Shown here: positions 37,622-50,533 of the stretch, in pieces
Layout of the letters: each line of letters opens with the position of its first letter
Numbering within the stretch: the first letter of the stretch is position 1
Assembly (NCBI RefSeq): GCF_025822245.1
Contig: NZ_JACKTL010000041.1
Coordinates: 79,478 to 143,477 of the forward strand
Source of the DNA: Mycolicibacterium hodleri
GTDB taxonomy: Bacteria; Actinomycetota; Actinomycetes; Mycobacteriales; Mycobacteriaceae
Length of the DNA stretch: 64,000 nucleotides
Reading direction: 5' to 3'
The notes under the pieces: generated by a model
What the model was told of the DNA's origin: nothing
Database searches by the model: none
The model's input: only the letters and a program-made list of their open reading frames with translations
Translations under genes and position numbers: made by a program

Positions 37622-38054
37622 CGAGCGTCTTCCCCGTGCTCATCTTGACCGCCGAGTTGACGTTGGCGCGCTTGTCCTCGCCAGAGCCCGTCTCGGCGTT
37701 CTTCCTTCGCTTCGCGCTGACCTTTCCCACCACTCCGTTCAACCCGGCACCCCGTGGGAAGCCGACGTACTGGGTGAGGAAGATGGCCATCTCCTTGAGT
37801 TCCTCCTCGGTCAGCTCACCGTTGGCCAGCGCGGCGTTGACCTGAATCTCGGCCAGACCCTGTTCGCCCAATGCGGTCACGACGGCCAGCGTCATCAACC
37901 GCTTGTCCCGCATCGACAAACCGGGTCGGGTCCAGATGCTGCCGAAGAGATGGTCGACGGTGAGGTCGAAGAAGCCGTCGCCCTCGATGTTCGGCATCTC
38001 CCACGAATACACCTCGTTCATCTTCTCGAGGCCCTTGCGGCGCAATTCGTCCAT
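37611..38054 (-). CDS. Carboxymuconolactone decarboxylase (CMD) family protein
   Basis: 147 residues, helical CMD fold: RRKGLEKMNEVY, LFGSIWTRPGLSMRDKRLMTLAVV, and ELKEMAIFLTQYVGFPRG. The Cys-x-x-Cys redox pair of AhpD-type members is absent, so it belongs to the decarboxylase-like branch. The C-terminal 30 residues are basic and likely disordered. Fourth gene of the aldA operon. H37Rv counterpart from memory: Rv0771. Confidence 0.87.
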   Translation of the reverse strand: MDELRRKGLEKMNEVYSWEMPNIEGDGFFDLTVDHLFGSIWTRPGLSMRDKRLMTLAVVTALGEQGLAEIQVNAALANGELTEEELKEMAIFLTQYVGFPRGAGLNGVVGKVSAKRRKNAETGSGEDKRANVNSAVKMSTGKTLDDE

Positions 38055-38057
38055 CGT

Positions 38058-38909
38058 CTAACTCCTCTCGTGCGGCACGCCGAGGCCGTCGGCCAGGTCT
38101 CGCAGCGCGATCTCGGCCAGCGGCAGGTCCACGCCGGCGGCCTCACCAAGTCCCAGGGCCAACCGTAGATCCTTCTCGGCCAGACCGCGGGTGTGGACGA
38201 ACATGTCGTACAGGAAGTGGTCGGACGCCAGCGGGGACGTGTCGTCGCGGACCATGATCGCGCCCGGGCCGCCGCTCTGGGCGTCGCTGTGGCGGACGAC
38301 CCGGCCAAGTTTCTGCAGGTCGATGCCCGCGGCTGCCGCCAACTTCTGTGCCTCGCATGCGGCGGCGAACCCGATGAAGGTCAACATGTTGCGCGCCAGC
38401 TTCATTCGCGTGCCCGCTCCGGGCTCGCCCGCGCGGACCACCATCGACGCCCATTGCTTGAAGACGGGCTTGACGCGTTCGTAGGCCTCGTCGTCGGCGC
38501 CGACCATGACGGCCAGCTCGCCCTTTGCGGCCGCCCCGGCGCCACCGCTCACGGGGGCGTCCACGATGTGAATGCCCTTGGGCCGCAACTGCTCGGCGAG
38601 CTCGGCGGCAGTGTCCGGCTCGATGGTGGAGTGGATCGCGACCACGGTACCGGGCCTCGCGTGGTCGGCCAGTTCGGCGACGACGTCGCGAACCTGCGCG
38701 TCGGTGAGCACGGTGACGCTGATGACGTCGGCGGCGGCGACGTCGGCGACGCCGTCGGCGAGGGTGGCTCCGAGCTCGGCCAGCGGCGCCATCGACTCGG
38801 TGCGCACGTCGAAGACGACGAGCCCGCCGGGCCACTCGACGAGGCGCTTGGCCATCGGGGCGCCCTGATTGCCCAGGCCGATGTAGCCCAGCCGCACGTC
38901 AGCGCTCAT
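38058..38909 (-). CDS. 3-hydroxyisobutyrate dehydrogenase-family NAD(P) oxidoreductase
   Basis: 283 residues. N-terminal Rossmann motif LGYIGLGNQGAPMAKRL; substrate-binding DAPVSGGAGAAAKGEL near residue 118; catalytic Lys in GAGTRMKLARNML. Beta-hydroxyacid dehydrogenase family; substrate unknown. The ATG overlaps the upstream SDR stop (ATGA). Third gene of the aldA operon. H37Rv counterpart from memory: Rv0770. Confidence 0.92.
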   Translation of the reverse strand: MSADVRLGYIGLGNQGAPMAKRLVEWPGGLVVFDVRTESMAPLAELGATLADGVADVAAADVISVTVLTDAQVRDVVAELADHARPGTVVAIHSTIEPDTAAELAEQLRPKGIHIVDAPVSGGAGAAAKGELAVMVGADDEAYERVKPVFKQWASMVVRAGEPGAGTRMKLARNMLTFIGFAAACEAQKLAAAAGIDLQKLGRVVRHSDAQSGGPGAIMVRDDTSPLASDHFLYDMFVHTRGLAEKDLRLALGLGEAAGVDLPLAEIALRDLADGLGVPHERS

Positions 38910-39667
38910 CGGATGATCTGGCCGCCGTCGACGTTGAAGATCTGGCCGGTGATCCACTTCGCCTGATCCGACAGCAGGAACAGACACATGCCGACGAGAT
39001 CCTCCGGCTCCCCCATGCGGGACAACGGAATCCGCTTCACGATGTCGGCGACCATCTCCTGCGGGGTGGTGCTGCGGTTCGCCTCGGTGTCGATCGGACC
39101 GGGCGCGATGGCGTTGATCCGGATGTTCTGCCCGCCAAGCTCGGTCGCCAACTGCTGGGTCAACCCGTTGATGCCGACCTTCGCCAGACCGTAGAAGTTC
39201 GAGTACAACCAGGCTGCGGTGGAGGACTGGTTGACGATCGCCCCGCCGCCGCGCTTGGCCATCTTCCGGTAGACCGCGCGCGTGCACAGCAGTGCGCCGT
39301 CAAGGTTCACGCTCATGAACTTCTTGTAGTACTCCCAGTCCACGGTGATCAGGAAGTCGAGCTTCATCCCGCCGAAGATCGCCGCGTTGTTGACCAGGTA
39401 GTCGATGCCACCGAACTCCGAAAGCGTCTGCGCGGCCATCTCCTTGGCCGAATCCGGATCGCTCACGTCGACCCGCACCGCAAGTGCGTTTCCGCCCTCG
39501 CCCTTGATGGCGTCGGCCACCTTCTGCGCACCCTCGACGTTGACGTCCGCGACCACCACGGCCGCACCCTCGCGGGCCAACGCCTCGGCGTAGGCCTGCC
39601 CGATGCCACCACCGGAACCGGTGACGATCGCGACCTTGTCCTTGAACTGATCCCCGTACAGACCCAT
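38906..39667 (-). CDS. SDR family oxidoreductase
   Basis: 253 residues from ATG 39667. Cofactor site TGSGGGIGQAYAEAL; Asp in VVVADVNVEG favours NAD; NNAAIFGG; catalytic Ser in VNQSSTAAWLYSNFYGLAKVG with Y-x-x-x-K. C-terminal ITGQIFNVDGGQIIR. GGAGA lies 6 nt upstream of the start. Second gene of the aldA operon. H37Rv counterpart from memory: Rv0769. Confidence 0.93.
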   Translation of the reverse strand: MGLYGDQFKDKVAIVTGSGGGIGQAYAEALAREGAAVVVADVNVEGAQKVADAIKGEGGNALAVRVDVSDPDSAKEMAAQTLSEFGGIDYLVNNAAIFGGMKLDFLITVDWEYYKKFMSVNLDGALLCTRAVYRKMAKRGGGAIVNQSSTAAWLYSNFYGLAKVGINGLTQQLATELGGQNIRINAIAPGPIDTEANRSTTPQEMVADIVKRIPLSRMGEPEDLVGMCLFLLSDQAKWITGQIFNVDGGQIIR

Positions 39668-39678
39668 TGGGCGTCTCC

Positions 39679-41148
39679 TCAATTCGCTGCCGTGGCAATG
39701 GCCTTGGTCTCGAGATACTCCTCGAAACCGGCGATTCCCATCTCCCGGCCGATGCCGGACTGCTTGTAACCGCCGAAGGGCATGTCCGCCGAATACCAGA
39801 CGCCGCCGTTGACGTTGACCGTGCCGACGCGCATGCGCGCGGCGACGGCCGCGGCCCGATCCTCGTCGGCGGAGAACACCGTGCCCGACAGACCGAAGGG
39901 CGAATCGTTGGCGATCCGCACCGCGTCGTCGTCACCGTCGTGCGCGATGACCGTCAGGACGGGCCCGAAGATCTCCTCGCGCGCCACCCGTGCGCTGTTG
40001 TCGAGGCCCGCGATGACCGTCGGATCGATGAAGAAGCCGGTGTCGCGGTCGGCGGGGCTACCGCCACCACACGCGAACGTCCCACCCTCGGCAATCGCCG
40101 AGTCCAGGTATTCCTGGATGCGGTCTCGTTGGCGCGCGGATATCACTGGGCCACAGACCGTTCCGGACTTGGTCGGATCACCCGCCTTCAGCCCCGACAT
40201 GGTGCCCGCGGCGGCCTCGACGGCTTCGTCGTAGCGCTCCCGCGGCACCACCAGGCGAGTGGTGATCGCGCATCCCTGCCCGGCGTGCATCGACGCGGTG
40301 AACGCCGCCATGGAACAAGCGCCCGCCAGGTCGGCGTCGTCGAGCACCAGGAACGCCGACTTGCCACCGAGTTCCAGGAACACCTTCTTCAGCGTCGCGG
40401 CACCGTCGGCCATCACCGCCCGGCCCGTGTTGGTCGAGCCGGTGAAGGACACCATGTCCACGCGCGGATCCGTCGACAGCAGCGCACCCACGCCGTGGTC
40501 ACTGGAGGTCACTATGTTGACCACGCCAGGCGGGAAGTCGGTGTGCTCGACGATGAGCTCACCCAACACGGTTGCGCACCAAGGCGTGTCGGGCGCCGGC
40601 TTGAGCACCACCGTGTTGCCCGCCGCCAGCGCGGGGCCGAGCTTGGCGAGGTTGATCTGGTGCGGGAAGTTCCACGGCGTGATGGCACCGACGACGCCGA
40701 CGGCCTCGCGCGCGACCGTGCGGTGCGTCTTGATGCCCATCGGCGCCGCGATGCCGAGATCGGTGGTCCACTGGTAGGACTCGGCGGTGTCGGCGCAGAA
40801 GCTGAGATCCTCGATCGGCCCCTCGAGCTGGGCCATCGACGTCAGCATCACCGGCGCGCCGACCTCGGCGATCGTCAGCTCGCGCAACTCCTCCACGTGA
40901 TCGCGCATCGCCTGCTGCAGTTGACGGATGCACCGCACGCGGAGTTCGACGTTGGTGGACCAGTCGGTGTCGTCGAACGCGCGGCGCGCGGCCTCGATCG
41001 CCGCGCCCATGTCCTCCGCGGTCGCATCCGCCGCGACGCCGAGTACCTCTTCGGTCGCCGGGTTGACCGTCGGGAACGTGCCCCCACTACCCGCGACCAG
41101 CTTGCCGTCGACGAGCAACCGGCTCTCGCGATCGCCTAGCAGCGCCAT
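39679..41148 (-). CDS. aldA: Aldehyde dehydrogenase AldA
   Basis: 489 residues from ATG 41148 (MALLGDRESRLLVDGKLV). NAD(P)-dependent aldehyde oxidation: ITPWNFPHQINLAK, VSFTGSTNTGRA, catalytic Glu in LELGGKSAFLV and Cys in HAGQGCAITTR. GGGAG lies 7 nt before the start. First gene of a five-gene operon and divergent from a TetR gene, with two matching inverted repeats in the gap. H37Rv counterpart from memory: Rv0768. Confidence 0.95.
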   Translation of the reverse strand: MALLGDRESRLLVDGKLVAGSGGTFPTVNPATEEVLGVAADATAEDMGAAIEAARRAFDDTDWSTNVELRVRCIRQLQQAMRDHVEELRELTIAEVGAPVMLTSMAQLEGPIEDLSFCADTAESYQWTTDLGIAAPMGIKTHRTVAREAVGVVGAITPWNFPHQINLAKLGPALAAGNTVVLKPAPDTPWCATVLGELIVEHTDFPPGVVNIVTSSDHGVGALLSTDPRVDMVSFTGSTNTGRAVMADGAATLKKVFLELGGKSAFLVLDDADLAGACSMAAFTASMHAGQGCAITTRLVVPRERYDEAVEAAAGTMSGLKAGDPTKSGTVCGPVISARQRDRIQEYLDSAIAEGGTFACGGGSPADRDTGFFIDPTVIAGLDNSARVAREEIFGPVLTVIAHDGDDDAVRIANDSPFGLSGTVFSADEDRAAAVAARMRVGTVNVNGGVWYSADMPFGGYKQSGIGREMGIAGFEEYLETKAIATAAN

Positions 41149-41168
41149 CACAACTCCCGTTCTGGTCC

Positions 41169-41182
41169 TGGACACCTGTCCG
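41169..41182. promoter_or_regulatory. Inverted repeat 1, TGGACA-CC-TGTCCG, candidate TetR operator
   Basis: Arms match in 5 of 6 positions with a 2 bp spacer, 21 bp upstream of the aldA ATG. Nearly identical to the repeat at 41326-41339, so both are probably bound by the divergent TetR protein. Confidence 0.6.
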
Positions 41183-41325
41183 GCCATGTTGAGTCGAACC
41201 ATAACCACAGGTGCGCGGGCATGGCAAGACCGACTCGGTCGACAGACGCGAAAGTCGGTGATCAGCTGCGCATTCGATTCAAACGATGCCACGCGCTTGC
41301 CGATTGCCGACCTCGTCGGATAACT

Positions 41326-41339
41326 TGGACATGTGTCCA
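41326..41339. promoter_or_regulatory. Inverted repeat 2, TGGACA-TG-TGTCCA, candidate TetR operator over the tetR start
   Basis: Perfect 6 bp arms with a 2 bp spacer. It overlaps a TAACTT -10-like hexamer (41321-41326) and the GTG start at 41333, so binding would block the leaderless tetR-cyp123-cyp51 transcript. Confidence 0.65.
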
Positions 41340-41937
41340 GTGATGCCGCGGCTTCGGTCGCCGAGCCGACCGCGTCTGCGCTCGACGAAACGCCGCGCAA
41401 CAGACGGCAGGAAGAGACCTTTCGCAAGGTCCTCACCGCGGGCATGGAGATGCTGCGGGAATCCTCCTACGCCGACCTGACCGTGCGCGCCGTCGCGGCG
41501 CGGGCGAAGGTGGCGCCGGCCACCGCCTATACGTACTTCTCGTCGAAGAATCACCTGATCGCCGAGATCTACCTCGACTTGATGGGCAAGGTGCCCTATT
41601 ACACCGACGTCAACGAGTCGATGTCGACCCGCGTCGAGAAGGCCCTGCGCAACCTCACCCTGGTGGTCGCCGACGAACCCGAGGTGGCTGCCGCGTGCAC
41701 CACTGCGCTGCTCACCGGCAACGATCCGACGGTGCGCCGCGTCCGCGACCGCATCGGCATGGAGATCCACCGCAGGATCAAGTCCGCGGCCGGACCCGAC
41801 ACCGATCCGCGGGTGGTGTCCGCCCTGGAGATGACGTACTTCGGTGCGCTCGTCAACGCCGGCAGCGGCGCCTTCACCTACCACCAGATCGCCGATCGAC
41901 TGAGCTACGTCGTCGGCCTCATCTTGGGAGAAGCCAC

Positions 41938-41941
<4 letters not shown>
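41333..41941 (+). CDS. TetR family regulator of the cyp123-cyp51 and aldA operons
   Basis: 202 residues from GTG 41333. Helix-turn-helix RAVAARAKVAPATAYTYFSS at about 50-69. The TGA overlaps the cyp123 ATG (ATGA), so it is the first gene of the sterol demethylase operon and would control itself. Inverted repeats at both ends of the intergenic gap match each other. H37Rv counterpart from memory: Rv0767c. Confidence 0.92.
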
Positions 41942-45529
<3,588 letters not shown>

Positions 45530-45531
45530 CA

Positions 45532-46071
45532 ATGGCGTCACGTGAGCAATTGGAAGAATGGACGCAGCGCTGGCTGCAGGCCAACAAGGACGGCGAGGTG
45601 GCCGGTGACTGGAAGCTGCTCGCCGAGTTCTACACCGACGATGCCACCTACGGCTGGAACATCGGTCCCAAAGAGGACGTGATGTGCATCGGCAAGGACG
45701 AGATCCGCGATGTCGCGCTCGGCCTGGAGATGGAAGGCCTGGAGAACTGGAATTACGAGTACCAGAAGGTGCTCATCGACGAGAAGCAGAACGAGATCGT
45801 CGGCTTCTGGAAGCAGGTCGCCAACAAGGAAGACGGCACGCGCGACGAGATCTACGGCATCGGCGGGAGCTGGTTCCGGCTGAACGACCAGCTGTTGATC
45901 GAGTGGCAGCGCGACTTCTTCGACTTCGGCCACGTCCAGAAGGCCTTCATCAAGCTCATCGAATCCGGTGACCTGACCCCGACCATGCAGAAGCGCATCG
46001 AACGCAGCATGGCCGGCGAGCAGCTGCCGGGCTACTACCCGCTGGGCCAGAGCCCAGTCCCCATCTGGTAG
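45532..46071 (+). CDS. NTF2/SnoaL-like conserved protein of the cyp51 operon
   Basis: 179 residues, starting 2 bp after the ferredoxin stop. The pattern WKLLAEFYTDDATYGWNIG, GKDEIRDVAL, and SWFRLNDQLLIEWQRDFFD fits the NTF2-like fold used by steroid isomerases and SnoaL cyclases. No catalytic set assigned. Last gene of the operon; a strong hairpin follows. H37Rv counterpart from memory: Rv0762c. Confidence 0.85.
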   Translation: MASREQLEEWTQRWLQANKDGEVAGDWKLLAEFYTDDATYGWNIGPKEDVMCIGKDEIRDVALGLEMEGLENWNYEYQKVLIDEKQNEIVGFWKQVANKEDGTRDEIYGIGGSWFRLNDQLLIEWQRDFFDFGHVQKAFIKLIESGDLTPTMQKRIERSMAGEQLPGYYPLGQSPVPIW

Positions 46072-46072
46072 C

Positions 46073-46098
46073 CCCACCAAGCAGTTGCTTGGGGTGGG
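46073..46098 (+). terminator. Hairpin after the cyp51 operon
   Basis: CCCACCAAGCA pairs with TGCTTGGGGTGGG across a 2 nt loop, with a 2 nt bulge, starting 1 bp after the stop at 46071. No T-tract follows, as is common in mycobacteria. It separates the cyp51 operon from adhB. Confidence 0.55.
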
Positions 46099-46111
46099 TG
46101 TGATCCACTTA

Positions 46112-46126
46112 ACTAGAGGTTCTAGT
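46112..46126. promoter_or_regulatory. Inverted repeat ACTAGA-GGT-TCTAGT upstream of adhB
   Basis: Perfect 6 bp arms with a 3 bp spacer, 41 bp before the adhB GTG. The right arm overlaps a TAGTCT hexamer (46123-46128) that could be the -10, giving a leader of about 33 nt. The half site TTCTAG resembles one arm of KstR boxes, but the overall spacing differs. Regulator unknown. Confidence 0.45.
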
Positions 46127-46167
46127 CTGTTGTCACTGACTCAAGTCGCAAGTCGAGAGAGGTACTC

Positions 46168-47295
46168 GTGAAGACAAAGGGCGCACTCATCTGGGAGTTC
46201 AACCAGCCATGGTCGATCGAGGAGATCGAGATCGGCGATCCCGTCAAGGACGAGGTCAAGATCCAGATGGAAGCCTCGGGCATGTGCCACTCCGATCACC
46301 ACCTGGTGACCGGCGGCATCCCGATGATGGGCTTCCCCGTACTCGGCGGCCACGAAGGCGCCGGGATCGTCACCGAGGTCGGACCCGGCGTCGAGGACCT
46401 GGCACCCGGTGACCACGTCGTCCTGTCCTTCATCCCGTCATGCGGGCGCTGCCCGTCATGTCAGGCCGGCCTGCGCAACCTCTGCGACCTGGGGGCCGGG
46501 CTGCTCGGAGGCGTCGCCGTCTCCGACGGCACGCACCGCATCACCGCGAAGGGCCAGCCGGTCTTCCCGATGACGCTGCTGGGCACCTTCAGCCCGTACA
46601 TGGTGGTGCACAAGAGCTCCGTGGTGAAGATCGACCCCTCGATCCCGTTCGAGGTCGCCTGTCTGGTCGGTTGCGGCGTGACGACGGGCTACGGCTCGGC
46701 GGTCAAGGCCGGCGACATCCGCCCCGGTGACGACGTCGCGATCATCGGCGTCGGCGGCGTCGGCATGTCGGCGCTGCAGGGCGCGGTGAACGCCGGTGCG
46801 CGCAACCTCTTCGTCATCGAACCCGTCGAGTGGAAGCGCGACGCCGCACTGAAGTTCGGTGCGACACATGCCTATCCCGACATCGAGTCTGCCTTCGCCG
46901 GCGTCGCCGAGGTGACGCAGGGGCTGATGGCCAAGCAGGTCATCGTGACCGTCGGCGAACTCGACGGCAAGGACGTGGACAACTACGTCAACCTGACCTC
47001 CAAGGGCGGCACTACGGTGCTGACCGCCATCGGCAGCATGATGGACACCAACGTCACGTTGAACCTGGCGATGCTGACCCTGATGCAGAAGAGGTTGCAG
47101 GGCACCATCTTCGGTGGCGGCAACCCGCACTTCGACATCCCGCAGCTGCTGTCGATGTACAAGGCGGGCCGGCTCAACCTCGACGACATGGTCACCCGCC
47201 AGTACCAGCTGGAGCAGATCAACGACGGCTACACCGACATGCTCGAGGGCCGCAACATCCGTGGGGTCATCCGCTTCACCGACGCCGACAGGTAG
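46168..47295 (+). CDS. adhB: Zinc-dependent (MDR) alcohol dehydrogenase AdhB
   Basis: 375 residues from GTG 46168, with GAGAGAGG about 7 nt upstream. Catalytic zinc in GMCHSDHHLV and GGHEGAGIV; structural zinc Cys set in CGRCPSCQAGLRNLC; NAD site VAIIGVGGVGMSALQ. The class resembles NDMA-type/class III-like mycobacterial ADHs. Oxidises an alcohol of unknown identity; the neighbours suggest lipid or sterol side chains. H37Rv counterpart from memory: Rv0761c. Confidence 0.95.
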   Translation: MKTKGALIWEFNQPWSIEEIEIGDPVKDEVKIQMEASGMCHSDHHLVTGGIPMMGFPVLGGHEGAGIVTEVGPGVEDLAPGDHVVLSFIPSCGRCPSCQAGLRNLCDLGAGLLGGVAVSDGTHRITAKGQPVFPMTLLGTFSPYMVVHKSSVVKIDPSIPFEVACLVGCGVTTGYGSAVKAGDIRPGDDVAIIGVGGVGMSALQGAVNAGARNLFVIEPVEWKRDAALKFGATHAYPDIESAFAGVAEVTQGLMAKQVIVTVGELDGKDVDNYVNLTSKGGTTVLTAIGSMMDTNVTLNLAMLTLMQKRLQGTIFGGGNPHFDIPQLLSMYKAGRLNLDDMVTRQYQLEQINDGYTDMLEGRNIRGVIRFTDADR

Positions 47296-47299
47296 CGAA

Positions 47300-47731
47300 A
47301 TGTCGCAGGAGACAGCGGAGTTGACTCCAGTGGTCGCCGCCTCGGAGGCGTCGTGGCGATGCGTCCAGGCGGGCGACCGCGAGGGTTGGCTCGCGCTGAT
47401 GGCCGACGACGTCGTCGTGGAGGACCCGATCGGCGAGGCCGTCACCAACCCCGACGGCACCGGTGTCCGCGGCAAGGAGGCGCTCGCCGCCTTCTACGAC
47501 GCGAACATCGGGCCCAACCGGCTGACGGTGACCCGCGAGGAGACCTTCCGGTCGAGTTCCCCCACGGAGATCGCCTACATCCTGGTGCTGCACACCGCGT
47601 TCCCCAACGGCTTCACGGCGACCGTACGTGGGGTCTTCACCTACCGGGTGAACGACTCCGGGCTGATCACCAACCTGCGGGGCTACTGGAACATGGACGC
47701 CATGCAGTTCAGCCAGGAGGACGAGGCCTGA
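47300..47731 (+). CDS. Ketosteroid isomerase-like (NTF2 fold) protein
   Basis: 143 residues. An NTF2 fold with [16 protein letters not shown], a strand [15 protein letters not shown] and the ending [15 protein letters not shown]. The Asp in the VVEDPIG segment is placed like acidic residues of ketosteroid isomerases, but activity cannot be inferred. ATG starts 4 bp after adhB. H37Rv counterpart from memory: Rv0760c. Confidence 0.87.
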   Translation: MSQETAELTPVVAASEASWRCVQAGDREGWLALMADDVVVEDPIGEAVTNPDGTGVRGKEALAAFYDANIGPNRLTVTREETFRSSSPTEIAYILVLHTAFPNGFTATVRGVFTYRVNDSGLITNLRGYWNMDAMQFSQEDEA

Positions 47732-48576
47732 CCTCCGGCGCAGTCGTCGTCGGCGGGTCCCGCGGGATCGGGCTCGCCGTCGCCGGGCTTCTGGCGGCTC
47801 GGGGCTTCGGTGTGGTCGTCAACGGGCGCGACGCCGATGCCGTCGACGCGGCCGTCGCCCACGTGGGAGGTCGCGCCGTCGGCTTCCCCGGCTCGCCGGC
47901 GGACCCGGAGACGGCCGACGCGCTGGTCGACTCGTGCGTCGAGCACTTCGGCCGGATCGACGCGCTGGTCAACTGCGCGGGCACCGCGGAGCCGGCAGGC
48001 TCGTCGATCCTCACCGTGACCTCGGGGCAGTTCCGGGAGCTCCTCGACGCGCACCTCGGCACGGTGTTCGAGACGTGCCGGGCCGCGGCGCCCAAGATGG
48101 TCGCCCAGGGCGGCGGCGCGATCGTCAACACCAGCTCGTTCGCGTTCCTCGGCGACTACGGCGGTACGGGTTATCCCGCGGGCAAGGGTGCGGTCAACGG
48201 CCTGACGCTCGCCATCGCGGCCGAGCTGAAGACGGCCGGAGTCCGAGCCAACGTGGTGTGCCCGGGCGCGAGGACGCGGTTGTCGACCGGCCCGGAGTAC
48301 GAGGCCCAGATCGCGGACCTCAACCGTCGCGGGCTGCTCGACGACGTCAGCATGCAGGGCGCGCTCGACGCGGCGGAACCCGAGTACGCCGCGTCGACCT
48401 ACGCGTATCTGGTCAGCGACGCAGCCACGGACGTGACTGGCCAAATCTTCATCGCCGCAGGGGGTTTCGTCGGCCGCTTCGACCGGCCCACACCGAGCGT
48501 CGTGGCCTACCGAGACCACCACGACTCGCCCCCGTGGACGGTGGACGAGCTGGACGGCTTCGTCCGCCGCCGCTGA
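47728..48576 (+). CDS. SDR family oxidoreductase, apparent CTG start
   Basis: About 282 residues. Cofactor site [16 protein letters not shown] begins a few residues after the proposed start; [20 protein letters not shown] then Y-x-x-x-K in YPAGKGAV. No ATG, GTG or TTG occurs in frame nearby. A CTG at 47728 has AGGAGG at 47715-47720, 7 nt upstream, and overlaps the upstream stop as CTGA. The C-terminal 40 residues extend past the normal SDR end. Third gene of the adhB operon. Confidence 0.82.
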   Translation: MTSGAVVVGGSRGIGLAVAGLLAARGFGVVVNGRDADAVDAAVAHVGGRAVGFPGSPADPETADALVDSCVEHFGRIDALVNCAGTAEPAGSSILTVTSGQFRELLDAHLGTVFETCRAAAPKMVAQGGGAIVNTSSFAFLGDYGGTGYPAGKGAVNGLTLAIAAELKTAGVRANVVCPGARTRLSTGPEYEAQIADLNRRGLLDDVSMQGALDAAEPEYAASTYAYLVSDAATDVTGQIFIAAGGFVGRFDRPTPSVVAYRDHHDSPPWTVDELDGFVRRR

Positions 48577-48611
48577 TCGCCCTCCCAGGGCCGGTCTGGC
48601 ATGCTCGAGCC

Positions 48612-49016
48612 ATGGCCTCCGTGTTCACCATGATCATCAACCGCGAGATCCCCGGCCGATTCGTCTACGAGGACGACGAGGTGGTCGCCTTCCTCACCAT
48701 CGAGCCGATGACCCAAGGGCACACGCTCGTCGTCCCGCGCGCCGAGATCGACAACTGGCAGGACGTCGAGGCGGGCGTCTTCGCCAACGTGATGGCCGTG
48801 GCACAGCGCATCGGCAAGGCCCAGTCCAAGGCGTTCGGCGTGGAACGGACGGGCCTAATCATCGCCGGCCTCGAAGTGCCGCACCTGCACGTACACGTCT
48901 TCCCGGCCCGCGACCTGTCCGACTTCGGCTTCGCCAACGTCGACCGCAACCCCTCGCCGGAGTCGCTGGACGAGGCGCAGGCCAAGATCACGGCCGCGCT
49001 GGCCGAACTGGACTAA
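48612..49016 (+). CDS. HIT family hydrolase
   Basis: 134 residues. The histidine triad HLHVHVFP is near residue 97, after [12 protein letters not shown] and an upstream [18 protein letters not shown] nucleotide hydrolase or transferase of the HIT (HINT-like) group, probably acting on AMP-linked substrates. Starts 35 bp after the SDR. Its TAA overlaps the convergent phoR stop. H37Rv counterpart from memory: Rv0759c. Confidence 0.93.
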   Translation: MASVFTMIINREIPGRFVYEDDEVVAFLTIEPMTQGHTLVVPRAEIDNWQDVEAGVFANVMAVAQRIGKAQSKAFGVERTGLIIAGLEVPHLHVHVFPARDLSDFGFANVDRNPSPESLDEAQAKITAALAELD

Positions 49017-50476
49017 ACGGTGGCGGGCTCGTCGGCGTCCACCACCGGCACGTCGGCGACCCGCGGCAACTGAACCGTGAATCGGCAGCCCTGACCCGGC
49101 GCCGTCGTCACGCTGACCGTGCCGCCGTGCGCGTACACCAGGGAGTCGACGATGGAGAGTCCCAGCCCCGTGCCGCCGCTGGCCCGCGCCCGGGACGAAT
49201 CCGTGCGGTAGAACCGCTCGAAGATCCGGTGCGCGTCCTCCCGACTCATGCCGGGTCCTTCGTCGGCCACTTCCAGGATTGCGCTGTCCTGCCTGGTGCC
49301 GACGCGGATGGCGATGTTGGCCGACTCCGGGGTGTGCTGCAGCGCGTTGGCCACCAGATTGCCCATCACCTGCCGCAGCCGGGCCTCGTCGCCGAGCACC
49401 TCGGGCGTCCCGGGGCCGTCCAGGACCTCCATGGTGACCGTGCGCTTCGGCGCGACCGACCGCGCGTCGTGGACGGCGTCGCTGGCCAGCGACAGCAGGT
49501 CCACCCGGCGCTGCTCCATCGGGCGCTGGGCATCCAGTCGCGCCAACAGCAGCAGGTCCTCGACGAGCAGGCCCATCCGTTGGGACTCGCTTTCGATGCG
49601 ACTCATCAACAGCTCGACGTCCCGTGCGGCGCCCTGGCGGTACAGCTCGGCGAACCCGCGAATGGTGGTCAACGGCGTACGAAGCTCGTGGCTCGCGTCG
49701 GTGATGAACCGGCGCATCCGGTCCTCGGACGTACGCGCCTTCTCGGCCGAGGCCTCCGACGACGCCACCGCCCGCTGAATCTGGGCGAGCATCCCGTTGA
49801 GCGCCAACGACAATCGGCCCACTTCCGTACGGGTGTCCCGTTCCGGAATGCGGCGGTCGAGCTCGCCCGCCGCGATGGCCGCGGCGGTCTGCTCCACCTC
49901 GACGAGCGGGCGGAGGCTGCGGTGCACCACGGCGAAGCCCGCGATGCCGAGCACCAACAGCACCGCGACGCCGATGCCCACCTGCGACCACGTCAACGCA
50001 CGAACGGTGGATGCGACGTCGGAGAGGTCGATGGCGACGGTGGTCAGTTCACCGTGCAACCCGCGTACCGTCATCGCCCGCCACTGCACGTTGGAGTGGT
50101 CGATGGAGCCGACGGTGACGGGTACCGGTCCGACGTCGTTGCTGTCGGGCAGGGCGGGCTCGGCGTCCCGGTCGTTGACCGCCATCCAAATGCGACCGTC
50201 GGAGTCGATGCCGCGCACGTAGAAGTCCGACGGTGGCCTGGCCGGGTTCGGATCCTCCATGGGCGTGGCCGGCATCCGGCGGGGAGCCTGAGCCCATCCT
50301 CGCGAGGCGTCGAGCAGGGTCTCGTCGACCCGGTTGATCAAGGTGTGCCTGATGATGGAGGTGACGGCGACGCCCGAGGCGAGCAGGCCGCATGCCACCA
50401 GCACGAGGGTCGCGGCCACGAGTCCCACCCGCAGTGGGATGCCGCGTCCCCGAAAGCCTGACATTCCCCCGGTCAT
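49013..50476 (-). CDS. phoR: PhoR, sensor histidine kinase
   Basis: 487 residues from ATG 50476. TM1 [22 protein letters not shown] (about 17-38), a periplasmic sensor of about 125 residues, TM2 [19 protein letters not shown] (about 166-184), HAMP, then His263 in [16 protein letters not shown] site: [16 protein letters not shown] and [10 protein letters not shown]. Partner of PhoP, responding to acid and related envelope signals in mycobacteria. 57 bp downstream of phoP. H37Rv counterpart from memory: Rv0758. Confidence 0.95.
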   Translation of the reverse strand: MTGGMSGFRGRGIPLRVGLVAATLVLVACGLLASGVAVTSIIRHTLINRVDETLLDASRGWAQAPRRMPATPMEDPNPARPPSDFYVRGIDSDGRIWMAVNDRDAEPALPDSNDVGPVPVTVGSIDHSNVQWRAMTVRGLHGELTTVAIDLSDVASTVRALTWSQVGIGVAVLLVLGIAGFAVVHRSLRPLVEVEQTAAAIAAGELDRRIPERDTRTEVGRLSLALNGMLAQIQRAVASSEASAEKARTSEDRMRRFITDASHELRTPLTTIRGFAELYRQGAARDVELLMSRIESESQRMGLLVEDLLLLARLDAQRPMEQRRVDLLSLASDAVHDARSVAPKRTVTMEVLDGPGTPEVLGDEARLRQVMGNLVANALQHTPESANIAIRVGTRQDSAILEVADEGPGMSREDAHRIFERFYRTDSSRARASGGTGLGLSIVDSLVYAHGGTVSVTTAPGQGCRFTVQLPRVADVPVVDADEPATV

Positions 50477-50533
50477 CCCCACATTGTGCAGAAAGCGCGG
50501 CCGTCGGCTGGCGAACTCACGCACGAGGGTGCG

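Noticed and set aside
39667..41139. 490-residue plus-strand open frame opposite aldA
   Set aside because: aldA on the minus strand has full catalytic motifs; the plus frame has no family resemblance.
46112..46126. KstR operator before adhB
   Set aside because: Spacing of the two arms is 3 bp shorter than the KstR consensus and the inner AAC...GTT is absent on one side; kept only as an unassigned palindrome.
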